From Teratosphaeria epicoccoides (lineage: Eukaryota > Ascomycota > Dothideomycetes > Mycosphaerellales > Teratosphaeriaceae), in the NCBI GenBank assembly GCA_021401465.1, contig JADDMT010000046.1, positions 62,001 through 126,000 on the forward strand: a stretch of 64,000 bases of DNA, in the 5' to 3' direction. The notes under the pieces were generated by a model. It ran no database searches. It had not been told where the DNA came from and saw only the letters and a list, made by a program, of their open reading frames with translations. The position numbers and the translations under genes are program-made. Below are positions 43,886 to 55,536 of this stretch, one piece after another (the first letter of the stretch is position 1; each line of letters starts with the position of its first letter).

Positions 43886-45126
43886 ATGCGTACTCTAATC
43901 CTCCCAGTCGGTCCTCCCGGGGCGGGCAAATCGACACTTACCAACGGCCTTCAGCAATTCATGACCGCCATCAACAGGCCTTGCAGCGTCGCGAATCTGG
44001 ATCCTGCAAATGACAACATCACATATTCACCGGCATTTGACGTACGAGAAATTGTCGATGTAGATGGAGTCATGGAGCGCGAGGAACTTGGCCCCAATGG
44101 CGGCGTGCTTTGGGCTATGGAGGAAATTGAAGCCAACCTCGACTGGTTAGAGGAGAAACTCGAACAGTGCGAGGAGACCGTCGTACTGGATCCGCCTGGG
44201 CAGCCGGAGCTCAGTATGCATCACATGGCGCTACCTCGAATACTGCAGCGGCTCGAGCATGCTGGCCACCGCGTGAGTCTTCTATCCCATGCAATGAGCG
44301 TCGACTTTCCTGGCGCCGCTAACTAACAGCTTAGTAGATTGTTGTACTCCAGCTTCTGGACAGTGTCGTATTGACACGACCATCTCTATACCTCAGCAGC
44401 TTGTTGCTCTGCGTGCGCGGCATGCTGCACCTCCCATATCCAATCGTAAATGTACTGACGAAGATCGACAACCTAAAAGCTGTTGGTGGCGTCGACCTAC
44501 CTTTCAATCTGGATTTCTACACTGAAGTCCAAGACTTACATTACCTTCTTCCGGAATTGCAGAAGGAGCAAAGCGCAAGTATTGGCGGCGGGCGGGATGA
44601 CAGTGGCAAGTTCGAGCGACTGAATGAAGCACTGATCGAACTCGTCAACGACTTCGGGCTTGTTGGCTTCGAAACACTGGCAGTAGAGGATCGACAATCG
44701 ATGGCTTCTCTCCTCAAAGCCATTGACCGTGCGTCCGGTCACGTCCTCGCCGGCGCCCGTGCGACAGACGAAGCAGGCCGCACGCTTGACGATGAGGCGA
44801 GTGTCTGGGCTCAAGCCATGAGCGAGCAATGGACTGGTAAGCTGGACGTGCGTGACATACAGGAACGCTGGATCGATCGCAAAGATGAACTTGACGCCGC
44901 AGAGACAAATGCATGGGAGGAGGAAGCAAGGCTCGCGGGCGCGTTGGATGGTCAGACTGGTGTTGATGTGGTCAAGAAGCATGCAGAAGAAAGGGGCGCC
45001 GAACTGGTGGAAGGAGAGGAGGCCGACGACCTAGAGGCAGAGCAGGCGAAGTGGGAGGCAGAAGTGAGGAAGCAGCAGAGGAGCGGGCATAGCGGGAGTA
45101 TTGTGAAGGTGGTCAGGAAATCATGA
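43886..45126 (+). CDS. GPN2: GPN-loop GTPase 2
   Basis: Two exons, 43886-44272 and 44338-45126 (65-nt intron), 391 aa. P-loop GPPGAGKST (9-17), NLDPAND (37-43), the GPN insertion at 69-71 (ELGPNGGVLW) and the guanine-specificity TKID motif are all present. The switch II-like segment reads LDPPGQPEL (101-109), where most members I know have D-C-P-G-Q-x-E-L. Family knowledge: GPN2 works with GPN1/GPN3 in assembly and nuclear import of RNA polymerases II and III, cycling between cytosol and nucleus. A Glu/Lys-rich helical tail of about 90 residues follows. Its stop is 24 bp from the stop of the convergent methyltransferase. Confidence 0.92.
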
Positions 45127-45150
45127 TAAGTTCTGCCACCAGCAAAAGTC

Positions 45151-45947
45151 TCAAGCCGTCTTTCTGGCCGTCAATACCGAAAATACCGGCCGCATCTTAT
45201 ACAACTCCCAGAAACCCTCCGGCATCTCGTCGTCATCCGGTATAACATAAGCTCGCCACTGCAGATCGACCAGTCCAGCTTCCGTAGCTGCCTTCTCATA
45301 AGTTTCGCGGTCGAAATGGTAGCACGAGAAATGCCACGGTTTCTTTGGATTCGCTAGGACTCTGCGCAACGCTTCAGCATGAGTAGTGCCCGGATAGACC
45401 CACGGGCGTTGGCCCGGACTTACTGCACGAAGCATTTGTGCCCACCATCCTCGACCGGACTGACAGATAAGATCTGAACGCCATACTTCGGATCGATCGA
45501 CGCATCCGCATTGATACACACATTCAACGTCATCGCCACCATACGCCCACCGGGCTTGAGGTTCAGGTGCACGTTCCGCAACATCTCCCTCAACTCTGCA
45601 TGATTCGCCGCATAGTTCAGCAACCACATCGAGATCGCCGCATCGAATGGACCGCCCTCGATCGTGTCTACCTGCCCGCAATCACCCACTCGGAATTCAA
45701 TCCTATCCTCATCTCTGTAAGCTTCTTTCGCGGACTTCACCATTGTCTCGGAGATATCGACAGCCACTACGCTCGCTGCGCCCTGCTCCAGTAATAATCG
45801 AGCTCCGCGGCCATGGCCAGTCGCTAGATCCAGACACTTTTGGCCGTCAAGGCGTCCGAGGATTTGGGCCATGGTGTGGAGCTCGACCCGATCGCCAGGG
45901 AGCGTCTTGTTGTAGGAGTCGCCGATTGCATTGTATTGGATTGACAT
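45151..45947 (-). CDS. Class I SAM-dependent methyltransferase, substrate unknown
   Basis: Two exons by eye: 45424-45947 and 45151-45361 (62-nt intron, GTAAGT...GCAG with branch-like CTCATGCTGA), 244 aa. Without splicing the frame stops just after FVQ; splicing continues to VLANPKKPWHFSCYHFDRE in frame. Motif I is LDLATGHGRGARLLL, with SAM-ribose acidic strand VVAVDISETMV, then VGDCGQVD and FDAAISMWLLNYA, and the post-motif III loop LKPGGRMVAMTLN. This is the Methyltransf_25/11 type common in small-molecule methylation. No signal or membrane segment. Neighbours do not suggest a pathway. Confidence 0.82.
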
Positions 45948-46745
45948 TCTGAGTTTGCTTGGGGCTCGTTGGTTGTGAGAAGGTAAGAGAGGAGAGGCTG
46001 TTGAGATCTCACTGACCAGGGTCGGGACGTCTTGGCTTTAGCTGCTGCAGGGTTGATGCTTGGACGATCGGAGCTCTTAACCGTGTCAACGCGCGCTGCG
46101 AGCTTGGCAATCTGACTGAGGCTGACAAGCCTTGATGCTCTCGTGACAGCGATCTACGGTCTCGGCAAGCACATTCAGTGCACGCTCGTCAGTGCCAGCT
46201 CCCAGCGACATCAAAATCCGGCACTGTCTGGCCGATGCTACCCTGCAAAACACCAAGCTTCGTGGGCCATCGGATACCGGCGTCGCTTTAGACGTGCGAC
46301 CACGATGCAGCACACATCTCTCGTTTCCCGGAACGTGTGTCGAGAAACCCAGTGAGCAACATGGAGGATGGAGGATCCGATGGATGTGGCAAAGCACAAC
46401 AAGACACTCCCAGATCGCGACCCGGCTTTGCCGCGGCAGACATGTCTCTGGCTCACTTCAATCGTGACACAGGCTCGCAGCAGAGTAGACCTGCGCCATC
46501 ATCTCGAAAGCCGGAGCTTGGCACGTCCGTGATACACAAACAAGGAGTTTGAAACGCAGCGACGTGCAAGATGTAACGAAAGCTGAGTTCAAATCGTAGT
46601 CTATACCCTCTTTCCCAGTCTAAGGCCTCGCTTCTCCTGTCGCTGTATTGAACGCTTGCTTCTGTCCCCGAAAGCGACCAGCACGACATTCCCTCGCTCC
46701 AATCAACCATCTCTGCATACTCTCCCTGCCACCATCTCAATCCTT
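45948..46745. other. Intergenic region
   Basis: 5' flank of the methyltransferase and 3' flank of the peroxidase. No gene seen. Confidence 0.55.
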
Positions 46746-48152
46746 CTAGCACTGGTACACGCCATTGACCAGAACATTGCAAGACGCGTCCGGACCCGCA
46801 GTGCCATTGCCAGCATCCGGCCCAGGGGTGCCAAAGCTAGTCTGGCAGTTGTACGGCGCGAAGAACGGCGCGACGGCACCGTTCATGAAAGCCTGCACGA
46901 TATCGTAGTTGTCCACGAGCGCAGGCGACAGGAAGCCCGGGGTCTCGTCGAAGATGGCGGAGGCCAAGAAGCAAGTCGCCGAAGTCGGGGTCACAGCGCC
47001 AAGGTCGACGCCGAGCGGGACAAAGTTGTTGAGGCCCTCGTTTTGGCCGGGCGTGGTGACCTCGGAGCTGCTGGCGAGCAGCGTCGCGATGTCCGTGCCG
47101 GTCTCCGCAAGGGTGTAAGCGTTGTCGCGGCGGAACCAGTTCTCCGGGAACGTCTCGTTGAGGTAGAAAGGCGCGACGTTCCGGAAGTCGGCGAGAGTGT
47201 CGTGCGTGCCGTTCGGCAGGGCGCGGAAGATAAAGACGCGCTCAGCAGTGGTCACAGCGAGCCATCGGATACCGGCGTCGAACTCTGGGTTGTTCTCCTT
47301 GGCCTGGTTGTAGCGGAGCACGCGCTCCTCGGCGAAGGCAGCATTGCCAAACTCGCCGTTGTACTTTTGCGTGATGGTGACGAGCTCGTTCCAGAGATCC
47401 ATGCTGAAGTTGGCTTGGTTGCCGAAATATGCGTCTTGGCGAGAGATGGAATTGTCGACTTCAAAAAAGCCGTGGTGGCTGATGCCGAGAGAGGGGCCGA
47501 GCGTGTTGGGGACACGGGAGTCCTCGCCACCAATGGAGTATTTGCCTGATGGCAGGTCGCCGCCGGAAAGCAGACCGAGGGCGGATAGGAAGACACAGGT
47601 GTCGTAGCCGAAGCCGAGGGTGATCTGGCAGGCGTTGGCGGCCTCGGCGAAGGTGGTGATGCCGTCTCTTGAGAGGTAGCCGTGGTTGGCCATTGTGTTC
47701 AGAGTCGGGCACATGCCGCGGACATCTGTGGGGCCGGGCGCCTGGTAAGGGTGGTCCGCATCAGGAACCTGCGCGAGACCGGTTGCCTGAGGACTATTGG
47801 AGAGAATCAGTATGTTTTGTGTGGCAGGAGAACTCGCAGTAACTTACGTTGGAACATCAAGGCTGGCCAGCGCACCAGTAAAGGGGAGAAGGGCACCGTT
47901 CACGAGACCACCACCGAGAGACAGTTGACGAGCTTCGACTTGTCGCTTGTAGAACTGTTCCTGGGCGGCGTGCTCTGCCTCGCGCTTCTTCAAGCCCATC
48001 TGAGACTCAACCGCGGACTCGCCCTCAGAGCGAGCCGCGAAGAACTTGGCCGCATCGGCTTCAGAGAGCTCGCCACGCTCGGCGAGTTGACCGTAAGGGC
48101 ATGGTGAGGCGGCGACTACGCCAGCAAGGGCGAGGAAAGTGAAGGTTTTCAT
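46746..48152 (-). CDS. Secreted heme-thiolate peroxidase (chloroperoxidase/peroxygenase family)
   Basis: Two exons: 47848-48152 and 46746-47793 (54-nt intron). The frame requires the acceptor CCAATAG rather than the TCCTCAG seven bases on, giving 450 aa. Signal peptide MKTFTFLALAGVVAAS. The heme-ligand Cys is Cys130 in RGMCPTLNTMANHGYLSRDG (usually P-C-P). The second signature, normally E-H-D or E-G-D, is E213-V214-D215 in FFEVDNSISRQDAYFG, followed by NFSMDLWNEL. The family oxidises halides or inserts oxygen into organic substrates using hydrogen peroxide outside the cell. N-glycosylation sites are frequent. The His/Gly to Val change next to the Mg-binding acidic residues makes true activity uncertain. 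A charged propeptide-like region lies between the signal and the heme motif. Confidence 0.9.
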
Positions 48153-51100
48153 GATGAGGGTCGCTGGAGTCTTGTATTCAACGAAGAAAGCACTCGAAGA
48201 TCGTTGTGATGATGCGATCGAGATCGGACTTGTGGGTGGAAAGTTCACGATCTTTATACACAACCTGGCCGACCAGGTCCCAAGGAATTGTCAAGTACCG
48301 AGTCCTTCGTTTCCGGTCTGCTCCATGCCTTTGCTATGTGACTATCTTCTCGCCACTCCACGACAAGTCTTGGGCTGAACGTTGTCTGCCAACGTCGCAT
48401 ACCATATCAATGATCGGCGCCCTCTCGAAGCATTTCCGGAAGAAGTTTGTAGGCCCCAAGTCTGCTCGTTGAAGAGGGTAAAGAGAGATCTGCGCTCAAC
48501 AGGCAGCTTCCGGTTGGCAGGAGCCTCTTAGCGCAGTCACATAGAAGCACTTGGCATCTCCGGATAGCCTCCTGAGTCCTGCTACTACAGTAGCTCGTTG
48601 GCTCCAACAGATGAAGCTCTGCACAAGGTTGTGGTATACGAACGTTGCGGCAGGGATGCATAAGAGCCTGCGTAGGGGACGTGATCGACATTGAGCCGCA
48701 TGGCTGGACGATGGAGAAGGATGACCAGGGTCCATTCACCTGCCTGAAACGGTGACCAACGGTCTTGAAGTGTGGCTGATCAATCTTTCCTGGCAAAGCA
48801 TATGCTGGAAGGGTCTCTAATATGCTGCGGGCAATAATGTCGGACGGTTGATAAGCTGTGCCATTAGCTGCAGGGCACAGACCTGGCAGTAGTCCAATTC
48901 AACCTGGGTGGCGGACCGCGGGTATGGCAACGTCAGGGCGGACTTCATCGCTTCAAACCATCTCCCGTCTACTATTGATGAGCGGCAGAGACCAGATGTT
49001 CCACCGCGGTTACACTCTACCTATAGCGTCCTGCTCGTCGACTCGGCTTGATGAAGCTGAGAGTAGTCATGAGGTAGTACTCTCCCGAGATCCGTGATGT
49101 GGCTATCGCCAACTCAGACGTGCTCCGCTTTGCATGTTCTCGCCATGCACGACCGCGCGAACATGTTTGTGTGCATTGGATGTAAGTGCCGGGGCCTCAG
49201 AATTGCCGCTTCCCAAATTGTTCCTCCTCGGTTATACGTTGGTACGGTGTAGCGGTGTTGCGCCATATGAAGCTCCCCGGACAAGCGAGAAGATGATAAA
49301 TGCTTGTCCCATCATTCGCTAAAGGCTAAACAGTATGGATCGTTAAAGCCTGGTGCTCAACTGTCGTGCAGTCCCCTAACATTTAGGGTGTGGCCCGCTG
49401 GCGGACGATCATTCAAGCTTAGCACGAAGCTTATACTTTCAGTTTAGCACGACAGAGATAAGGATACCATGAACCGGGCATAGTGTCCCATTCCACCTGC
49501 ATTCGGATTGTCTCGTCGAAAATGAGCGCTCCGACGAGCCACTGAGAGCGATTTTGATTATCGACAGGGCTCGAAGGCCTATGCTGAGCAGCGCCGATCG
49601 GTTGTGGCCTTTCTCCTTTCGTTCCACGAAACACTGCTCTAGGACATTGCGGGATGTTCTGAGTTGCGCTGTGACTCCACCTGTAGCTGATAAGCCACAA
49701 TGTTTTCGCCATTTGCGCTGCCCGGTAAAGTTTCACGACAAAGGAGACGCACAGCACGAAATCGATGGGCTTCGAGACTGCTAAGGTCTGTCACAGCAAA
49801 GGATTCCCCTGCAGCCACCAGCGAACCCTCCAACAGCGACGACCCGAGTGGCGTGTCAGTTGAGTGGTTGCTTCAAGACGGCCGTACACGCCGAGTAGCC
49901 CCAGTGGAGCCTGCCATCACACATTGGCCGCAAGCTGCATCCACAGCGCATCGAGCCACCGAGGAGAAAGACGTGCATGTCACGTGAGGAGAGAGCTACG
50001 CCTGCTCGATTGACCGCCAGAGCCGTAGCGCCCGGGACCGTGTGTTCGTCAGCTCCTTGCTCGGAGAAACTGAAAAATCAGTGTCGATAGGGTCAGGGAG
50101 TCGCATCGACAGGAGGGACACCGCGATCTTGTTCACGGGGGCACCCGACGTCAGCTCTGCTACGACCGAGGCCCAGGTCGAACTTGGCAATAGTCGAACT
50201 CTGCCAATGTGCCGATGGCTGGAAGTCCCAAGTCGACGATTCCGCGGGCAAGACATCGTGCCCATGACCGCACATTCCCCAAAGCTCGACTCGATCCACT
50301 GCTCTGGCCGATCCGCAACCATTTCATTCAATCGAGCACCAGCTCAAAATTATCGAACGCGCCATGACATTTCCAACGGGCCGGTCACTCTCCAGATCGA
50401 TCACACTTGACTCCATAGCCCTGACGATGCTGACGTGCTGCGGCGAGCCGACGACAGCACAAGGGCACTGTCCCATTACCCAGCGACGAATTCCAACCGG
50501 AGGTGAAGAACCAGATCCCGGTTGCTCAAAAGACTCTCGTTCCGTCTGCACAGCAGCACAGGCGAGGGTTTCGCGCGGACTGCCTGCGCTGGCGACACAT
50601 CCGTATGGTCAAATCAATGACGTGACGAAAAGACGATATATATATGGCCGACGGCCTAAAAGAAGTCCCCGAATCGAACTTCCTGGTGTGTGGCCAAGCA
50701 GTCCACGAATCGAAGTTTCCCTCACCAGAAAGACCCAAGCGAGAAGAATTCCCAACAATGCAGCACAGCTTCCGACTCGAAGGAAGCGCAGGCGCCTGAA
50801 CCCTCTTCTCCTTCTCAGCGGCCTTAGAAACAAAGCAGAGCGCAGAAGCGAGTCCCTGACGCCCATCTCAATGGCAGATTTTTCCCCAGTCCCAGTCGAG
50901 AGCGGACCCCCGTCGATCCTATCCCATTCCGAGATCTCGAAGGCAGACGGAGGAGAAAAACAGAAAGAAAACCCCCCCCTGCAGGTTACTGCACTCACTC
51001 ACTGCAGAGAAGTTCACTGCACTCACTCACTGCAGAGGATTGCAAGTGCAGTATAGTGCAAATTGCGTGGCACTTCCGCTGCGAATGCCGTTCAAGAGGG

Positions 51101-51486
51101 CGCCGGCACCAGGACACCGCCGCGCTGCGGGCGCCCGACGGCGGCGAGACCCCTGGATGGACACATGGATACACCCGGGTCCAGGGGCGACGGCCGTGTC
51201 CGGCGGATCGACTCGACTCGACTCTCGCGGGTCCTGTGGCCAGGAGCGGAAAAGTGGCACCCGCGACATCGCACGGAAGAGGGAATTTGATCACCGAGGA
51301 AGCCGGAACCCTGAGACAGGGTAAGAGGAGACGAGTGAGCATTCGCTACCTGCGATCCTCCACCACGACCGCCTCTAAGCAGTCCGAACGCCTCGCTAAT
51401 CCCCTACGAGGGAAAAAAAGAAAAAAGCCCGCACAAGAGCGCCCTCTCCCCCTTCTCGACGCCCCGCGAACCCTCCACAGCTCAAA
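48153..51486. other. Long region without a supportable gene
   Basis: 3.3 kb between the peroxidase and SYF1. Overlapping frames of 60-230 codons exist on both strands (longest about 50364-51056 plus), but they lack domains, signal peptides and splice logic. A telomere-like inverted repeat (CCCTAA-CAT-TTAGGG, 49374-49388) and a 22-bp direct repeat at 50988-51037 are visible. The part beyond 51040 is GC-rich and lies downstream of SYF1. Confidence 0.5.
50988..51037. repeat. Two direct 22-bp repeats
   Basis: The unit ACTGCACTCACTCACTGCAG plus AG occurs at 50988-51009 and 51016-51037, separated by six bases. CTGCAG and CTCACTCACT make it internally repetitive. Confidence 0.8.
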
Positions 51487-54093
51487 TCACAAGTCCCCAT
51501 CCATCTCAATCTCCGCCTCGTTCCTCACCGGCGCCGCATTCTCCCCCTCCGGCGCCGTTTTCCGCCCCCCACCCTCCGGCCCCTCGCTTGCGGCCACAAA
51601 CCCCACAGGCGCACGAGCCTGCCTCTCCAACGCCGCCATCGCGTCCGCCTTCTCCACATCCATGGCCACCCCGTCCGCTGCCGCATCACCGTCCGCGCCG
51701 GCGGCCATGGCGTGCTGTCGAGCGATCGCCTGGCTGGCGATGAAATTGACATCCGTGTTGAACTGCGCCTGCACGCTCCTCTTGATCCTGATCATTTCTT
51801 TGAACGTGTCTTCATTGCCGTGTTGGACTTCGAACCCTTCCCATTTCTTCCAGAACTCCGTGTTCACGCGCGGGTCGCAGAACTGGCTGGCGTGGCCGTA
51901 GATGGCACGAGCGCGATCGATCTCGCCGAGCCGGCGTTCCATTTCTGCGAAGCGGATGCACATGCTCGCCGCTTCGGCGTCGGGGAGGGAGGCGATGGCG
52001 CGTTCGTAGATGGGGCGCGAGGATGTGAGGCCGAAGTTGGAGGCGGATTTCGTGATGTAGAATTGGAACATGCCGGCGCGGTCTTCGTCGGAGACGGCGC
52101 GCGTGGCCCGCTCGTAGATGCGCATGGCGTGTCGTGCCAGACCCCGCTCTTCCTCGAGAGCGCCGTACATGAGGTACAACGTCTTCGCGAACCTGGGCGG
52201 GCAGTCCTCGACGGCTTGCTCGAAGAGGTCGCGCAGGCGCTCGATGGCGATTTTGCGGTCGACCGCTTTCGTCAGGTAGAGGTTCCAGAGTTCGAAGGCG
52301 ACCGGGTAGGAGAAGAGATCGAGGCCACGTTCGTAGATTTTGAAGGAGTCTTCGTAGTATTCGTTCTCTTCCAACAAATTGGCGTAGTTGACTACCGTCT
52401 GCGGCGTGGCGATGCGCAGCTCGAAGATGCGTTCGTAGACCTTCTTGGTTTCCTCGAGTGATGAGACCGACTCGACCAGATCGACGTAGAATGACCAGAG
52501 CTTCCAGGACTTGTGCACCCGTTGCTGCGGGCTGAGCGTTTCATCGAAGTAATCGACATTGCTCCGCTTCGGCGCCTTGGTTGCCGTCTCCATGACGCGG
52601 ACCGCATTGTCGAACTCTTCGTTCCGCAACTCCATTTCCGCCCACTCCGTCCACATTTCTGCGAGCTCCGACACCGACTTGTAGGGCACTTTGACCGCTT
52701 TCTCCATGATCACGCGTGCGTTTCGCAGGTCGCCGCCAGCTTCGTAGAATTTGGCATAGTTTGTCCACAGCTCGTGGAAGCGACCGACCGCTTTCTTGGG
52801 ATGGATGGCTGCGATGGCGTCGGTGTAGGTTTGCACGACCATCTGTTGGTTCTCGCCCCACAGTGCGACCCTCTTGGCCCATTCGGTCACGTTGTGTGGA
52901 TTCTGGCGTAACAGCACATCGTTGACCAAGAACGGCCGTCGGTCCATGAGCTGCTCGAAGCGCATCATGCGGATATCCAGGTCCCGGTCGGCGGCCTCGT
53001 CGACCCTGCCCTTCTGCTGTCGTGCTGCCGAGTGTTCGAGCTTGATACTGATGAGTGCCTCTTCTGCCTCGGCATATGTGTCAAAGACGACGGAAAAGTC
53101 GCGCACCGTCATGACGGTGGTGAGGCCTTCCTCGAAGATATCTCGTGCACGCTCGTATTGCCCTCGGTTGATATGGTACCGCGCCAGACCCACCCACAGG
53201 ATGCCTCTCTGATCGGGAAAGCGCTGCAGAGCGGATTTGATGAGCTTCTCCACCGCCATCGTGCCTCCATTCGCCAGCGGGATCGGGGTCGGGATCGTCC
53301 GGGCATGATCGATCAGCAGCTCCAGCATCTCGGTCCAGTGCTGGAACGGACCCTTGGCCTCCTTGGATTTGAAGCGGGGGTGGTTCAGGAGATCGATGTA
53401 GCGCTGAACCGCCTCCGGGTACTTCTTCTCCCGCACCAGCACGTCGATGTAGTCCTCCACATGCTCCGGGCGGATCTGCACATATCTCTTCCACACCTTG
53501 ACCGCCGTCTCCCCACCGGCACTGACGGCGAACGGGGTGTACAGCCGCCAGATCCTCGCATGCTGCGTCAACGGCAGCGCGCGCAACGCTCTGTCGAACG
53601 TGCGCCTGGTGAAGGTGAGCACGGGCTGCCGACACAGGAACCGCAGGTACATCTCCCAGATGGTCGGCATCTTGTTCAGCAGCACCAACGCCCGCTCGAA
53701 CAGCGCATTGACTTTCCGGAACTCTCGCTGGCTCCGCGCGGGATTCTTGGCCGTCAGGTGACGCGTGCGCAAGTCCAGATACATCTTCCACAGCTTATAG
53801 CTCCTCGGCAGCGCATTGCAGGCGCGCTCCAGCACGAAGCTCTGTTCCAGGATTGAGCCATGTTGCCGCTTGAAATTCGCATAATCGACCCACGGGCGGA
53901 CACTGCCGGGCTGCCTCACAATGTCATTCTCGTAGATTTCGTCGTTCGGGCTGAGCAAGGAGAGGCACGAGCCCGCCATGGTGGGACGCAGGCCGCTCGG
54001 GCGGGAGATTCGGGGCGGAGCGGGCCTGGACAGACCGAGGGAGAGGGTGAAGGGCGGGGCGAGGGTGCGGAGGAGGTCGCCGGCGGCGCTCAT
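51487..54093 (-). CDS. SYF1: Pre-mRNA splicing factor Syf1 (XAB2 homologue)
   Basis: Single exon, up to 868 aa. The conserved part begins near SPNDEIYENDIVRQPGSVRP; the first 38 residues are Pro/Ser/Arg-rich and the Met at 53979 is an alternative start. The body is built of HAT/TPR-like repeats (RPWVDYANFKRQHG, YKLWKMYLDLRTRH, PTIWEMYLRFLC, AEMWTEWAEMELRN). The C-terminal NEDTFKEMIRIKRSVQAQFN and VNFIASQAIA are characteristic of Syf1. It is an arch-forming scaffold of the NineTeen/Prp19 complex in the activated spliceosome. The tail is Ala/Glu/Gly-rich. The gene is markedly GC-rich with third-position C/G bias, and it is divergent from VMA8. Confidence 0.94.
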   Translation of the reverse strand: MSAAGDLLRTLAPPFTLSLGLSRPAPPRISRPSGLRPTMAGSCLSLLSPNDEIYENDIVRQPGSVRPWVDYANFKRQHGSILEQSFVLERACNALPRSYKLWKMYLDLRTRHLTAKNPARSQREFRKVNALFERALVLLNKMPTIWEMYLRFLCRQPVLTFTRRTFDRALRALPLTQHARIWRLYTPFAVSAGGETAVKVWKRYVQIRPEHVEDYIDVLVREKKYPEAVQRYIDLLNHPRFKSKEAKGPFQHWTEMLELLIDHARTIPTPIPLANGGTMAVEKLIKSALQRFPDQRGILWVGLARYHINRGQYERARDIFEEGLTTVMTVRDFSVVFDTYAEAEEALISIKLEHSAARQQKGRVDEAADRDLDIRMMRFEQLMDRRPFLVNDVLLRQNPHNVTEWAKRVALWGENQQMVVQTYTDAIAAIHPKKAVGRFHELWTNYAKFYEAGGDLRNARVIMEKAVKVPYKSVSELAEMWTEWAEMELRNEEFDNAVRVMETATKAPKRSNVDYFDETLSPQQRVHKSWKLWSFYVDLVESVSSLEETKKVYERIFELRIATPQTVVNYANLLEENEYYEDSFKIYERGLDLFSYPVAFELWNLYLTKAVDRKIAIERLRDLFEQAVEDCPPRFAKTLYLMYGALEEERGLARHAMRIYERATRAVSDEDRAGMFQFYITKSASNFGLTSSRPIYERAIASLPDAEAASMCIRFAEMERRLGEIDRARAIYGHASQFCDPRVNTEFWKKWEGFEVQHGNEDTFKEMIRIKRSVQAQFNTDVNFIASQAIARQHAMAAGADGDAAADGVAMDVEKADAMAALERQARAPVGFVAASEGPEGGGRKTAPEGENAAPVRNEAEIEMDGDL

Positions 54094-54351
54094 GCAGGCG
54101 AGTCGTGCATGCCAGGCAGCGGGCAGTGGGTGGTGAGGTGGTGGTGCAAGTGGTCATGTGATGAGATTCCGGCTTGGTGTGGTTTGTCGCAGTGGTCTGT
54201 GCGTGTGTTGACGTAGAGAGCGATGTATTTTATGTATGTAATGTAGGGGAGGTAGCTCCACACACACATCCGCTCCTTCCGCTTTAGAATACTCTCTACT
54301 CCTTACAGAAAAGCCTGGAGCACCCTTTCAGAAAGGCCTGCAGCATCCAAG
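54094..54351. promoter_or_regulatory. Divergent promoter between SYF1 and VMA8
   Basis: 258 bp between outward-facing starts, with a T/A-rich patch (TATTTTATGTATGTAATGTA) around 54223-54243 that could serve as a core promoter for either gene. Confidence 0.5.
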
Positions 54352-55417
54352 ATGTCCGGCAAAGTACACCTCCCCCTTCCCCTCCCCCTCCCCCTCCCCC
54401 GCCCCCTCTCCCCGCCCCCTCTCCCACCCTCCCACCCCACCACGCGCTGACCCACCTCGCCCCCCGCCGTGCCACCAGGACCGCGAAGCCGTCTTCCCCA
54501 CGCGCCAATCGCTGGGCGCGATGAAGTCCAAGCTCAAAGGCGCGCAGACCGGGCACGACCTCCTCAAGCGCAAATCCGAAGCGCTCACCAAACGCTTCCG
54601 CGAGATCACGCGACGCATCGACGACGCCAAGCGCAAGATGGGCCGCGTCATGCAGCTCGCCGCCTTCTCGCTCGCCGAAGTGACGTACGCGGTCGGCAAC
54701 AGCGGCATCGGCTATCAGATCACCGAAGGCGTGCGGCGGGCCAAGTTCCGCGTGCGCACGCGGCAGGAGAACGTCAGCGGGGTGTTCCTGCCGCAGTTTG
54801 AGAGTTTCCAGGCGGAAGGGGTGGGGAACGAGTTTGGCATGACCGGGTTGGGCAGGGGCGGGCAGCAGGTGCAGCGGTGTCGCGAGACGTACACGCGCGC
54901 CGTGGAGACGTTGGTCGAGTTGGCGAGTCTGCAGACGGCGTTTGTCATTCTGGATGAGGTCATCAAGGTGGTGAATCGGAGGGTGAACGCCATGTCAGTA
55001 GTCCCTGATCCCTCTCCCCTCTCCCCTCTCCCCTCCCCCCTCCCCCCTCCCCGCTTTCCCCTCTCCCTTCTCTCCTCCTGCTCCATGTGGGGTGGGTTGG
55101 GGTGGCGTGGAGGGGATGGTATGGTGTGGCGTGTGGCGTGGTGGCTCACGTGTCCCGACAGCGAACACGTCATCATCCCCCGAACAGAAAACACGATCAA
55201 GTACATCAACTCCGAACTCGACGAACTCGACCGCGAGGAGTTCTTCCGGCTCAAGAAGGTGAAAGGCGTCAAGGAGAGGGCGGTGGCCGCCGAAGAGGCC
55301 GAGAAGAAGGCGGCGGCGGCGGCGGCGGCTGAGCGGAGGGGCAGTGACAAGGAGAACGACGGGCAGGAGACGAAGAATGTGTTGGGTGACGAAGGGGACG
55401 AGGACGTCATATTCTGA
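54352..55417 (+). CDS. VMA8: V-type proton ATPase subunit D
   Basis: Three exons: 54352-54363 (only ATG TCC GGC AAA), 54479-54993 and 55162-55417; introns of 115 and 168 nt, the first almost pure pyrimidine. The product is 260 aa, the family length. MSGKDREAVFPTRQSLGAMK is the typical start, and KGAQTGHDLLKRKSEALTKR the subunit-D signature; the C-terminal coiled coil (NTIKYINSELDELDREEFFR) follows. Subunit D is the central rotor stalk of the V1 sector and couples ATP hydrolysis to proton pumping into vacuoles and endosomes. An acidic tail (GDEGDEDVIF) ends the protein. The second intron, 168 nt, contains CCCTCTCC-type repeats. Confidence 0.96.
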
Positions 55418-55536
55418 CATCAGAACAACCTTTTGCATGTGATCCACGGTGCCTCACGATGAGCGTCCGTGTGTAAGGATGGATGCACTTCATCATCAAG
55501 CTGTCCATCGCTGGCAGCTCTCCATGCGGTGACGGG

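Noticed and set aside
50670..50730. Two tRNA T-loop-like words (CGAATCGAAC and CGAATCGAAG)
   Set aside because: Flanking bases do not form a T-stem or an acceptor stem, so no tRNA cloverleaf is supported.
50364..51056. 230-codon plus frame
   Set aside because: Arg/Ser/Pro-rich without domain, signal or conserved block, in a region with equally long frames on other strands.
51712..53856. Long plus-strand frames opposite SYF1
   Set aside because: Shadow frames caused by the strong GC bias of the SYF1 coding strand.
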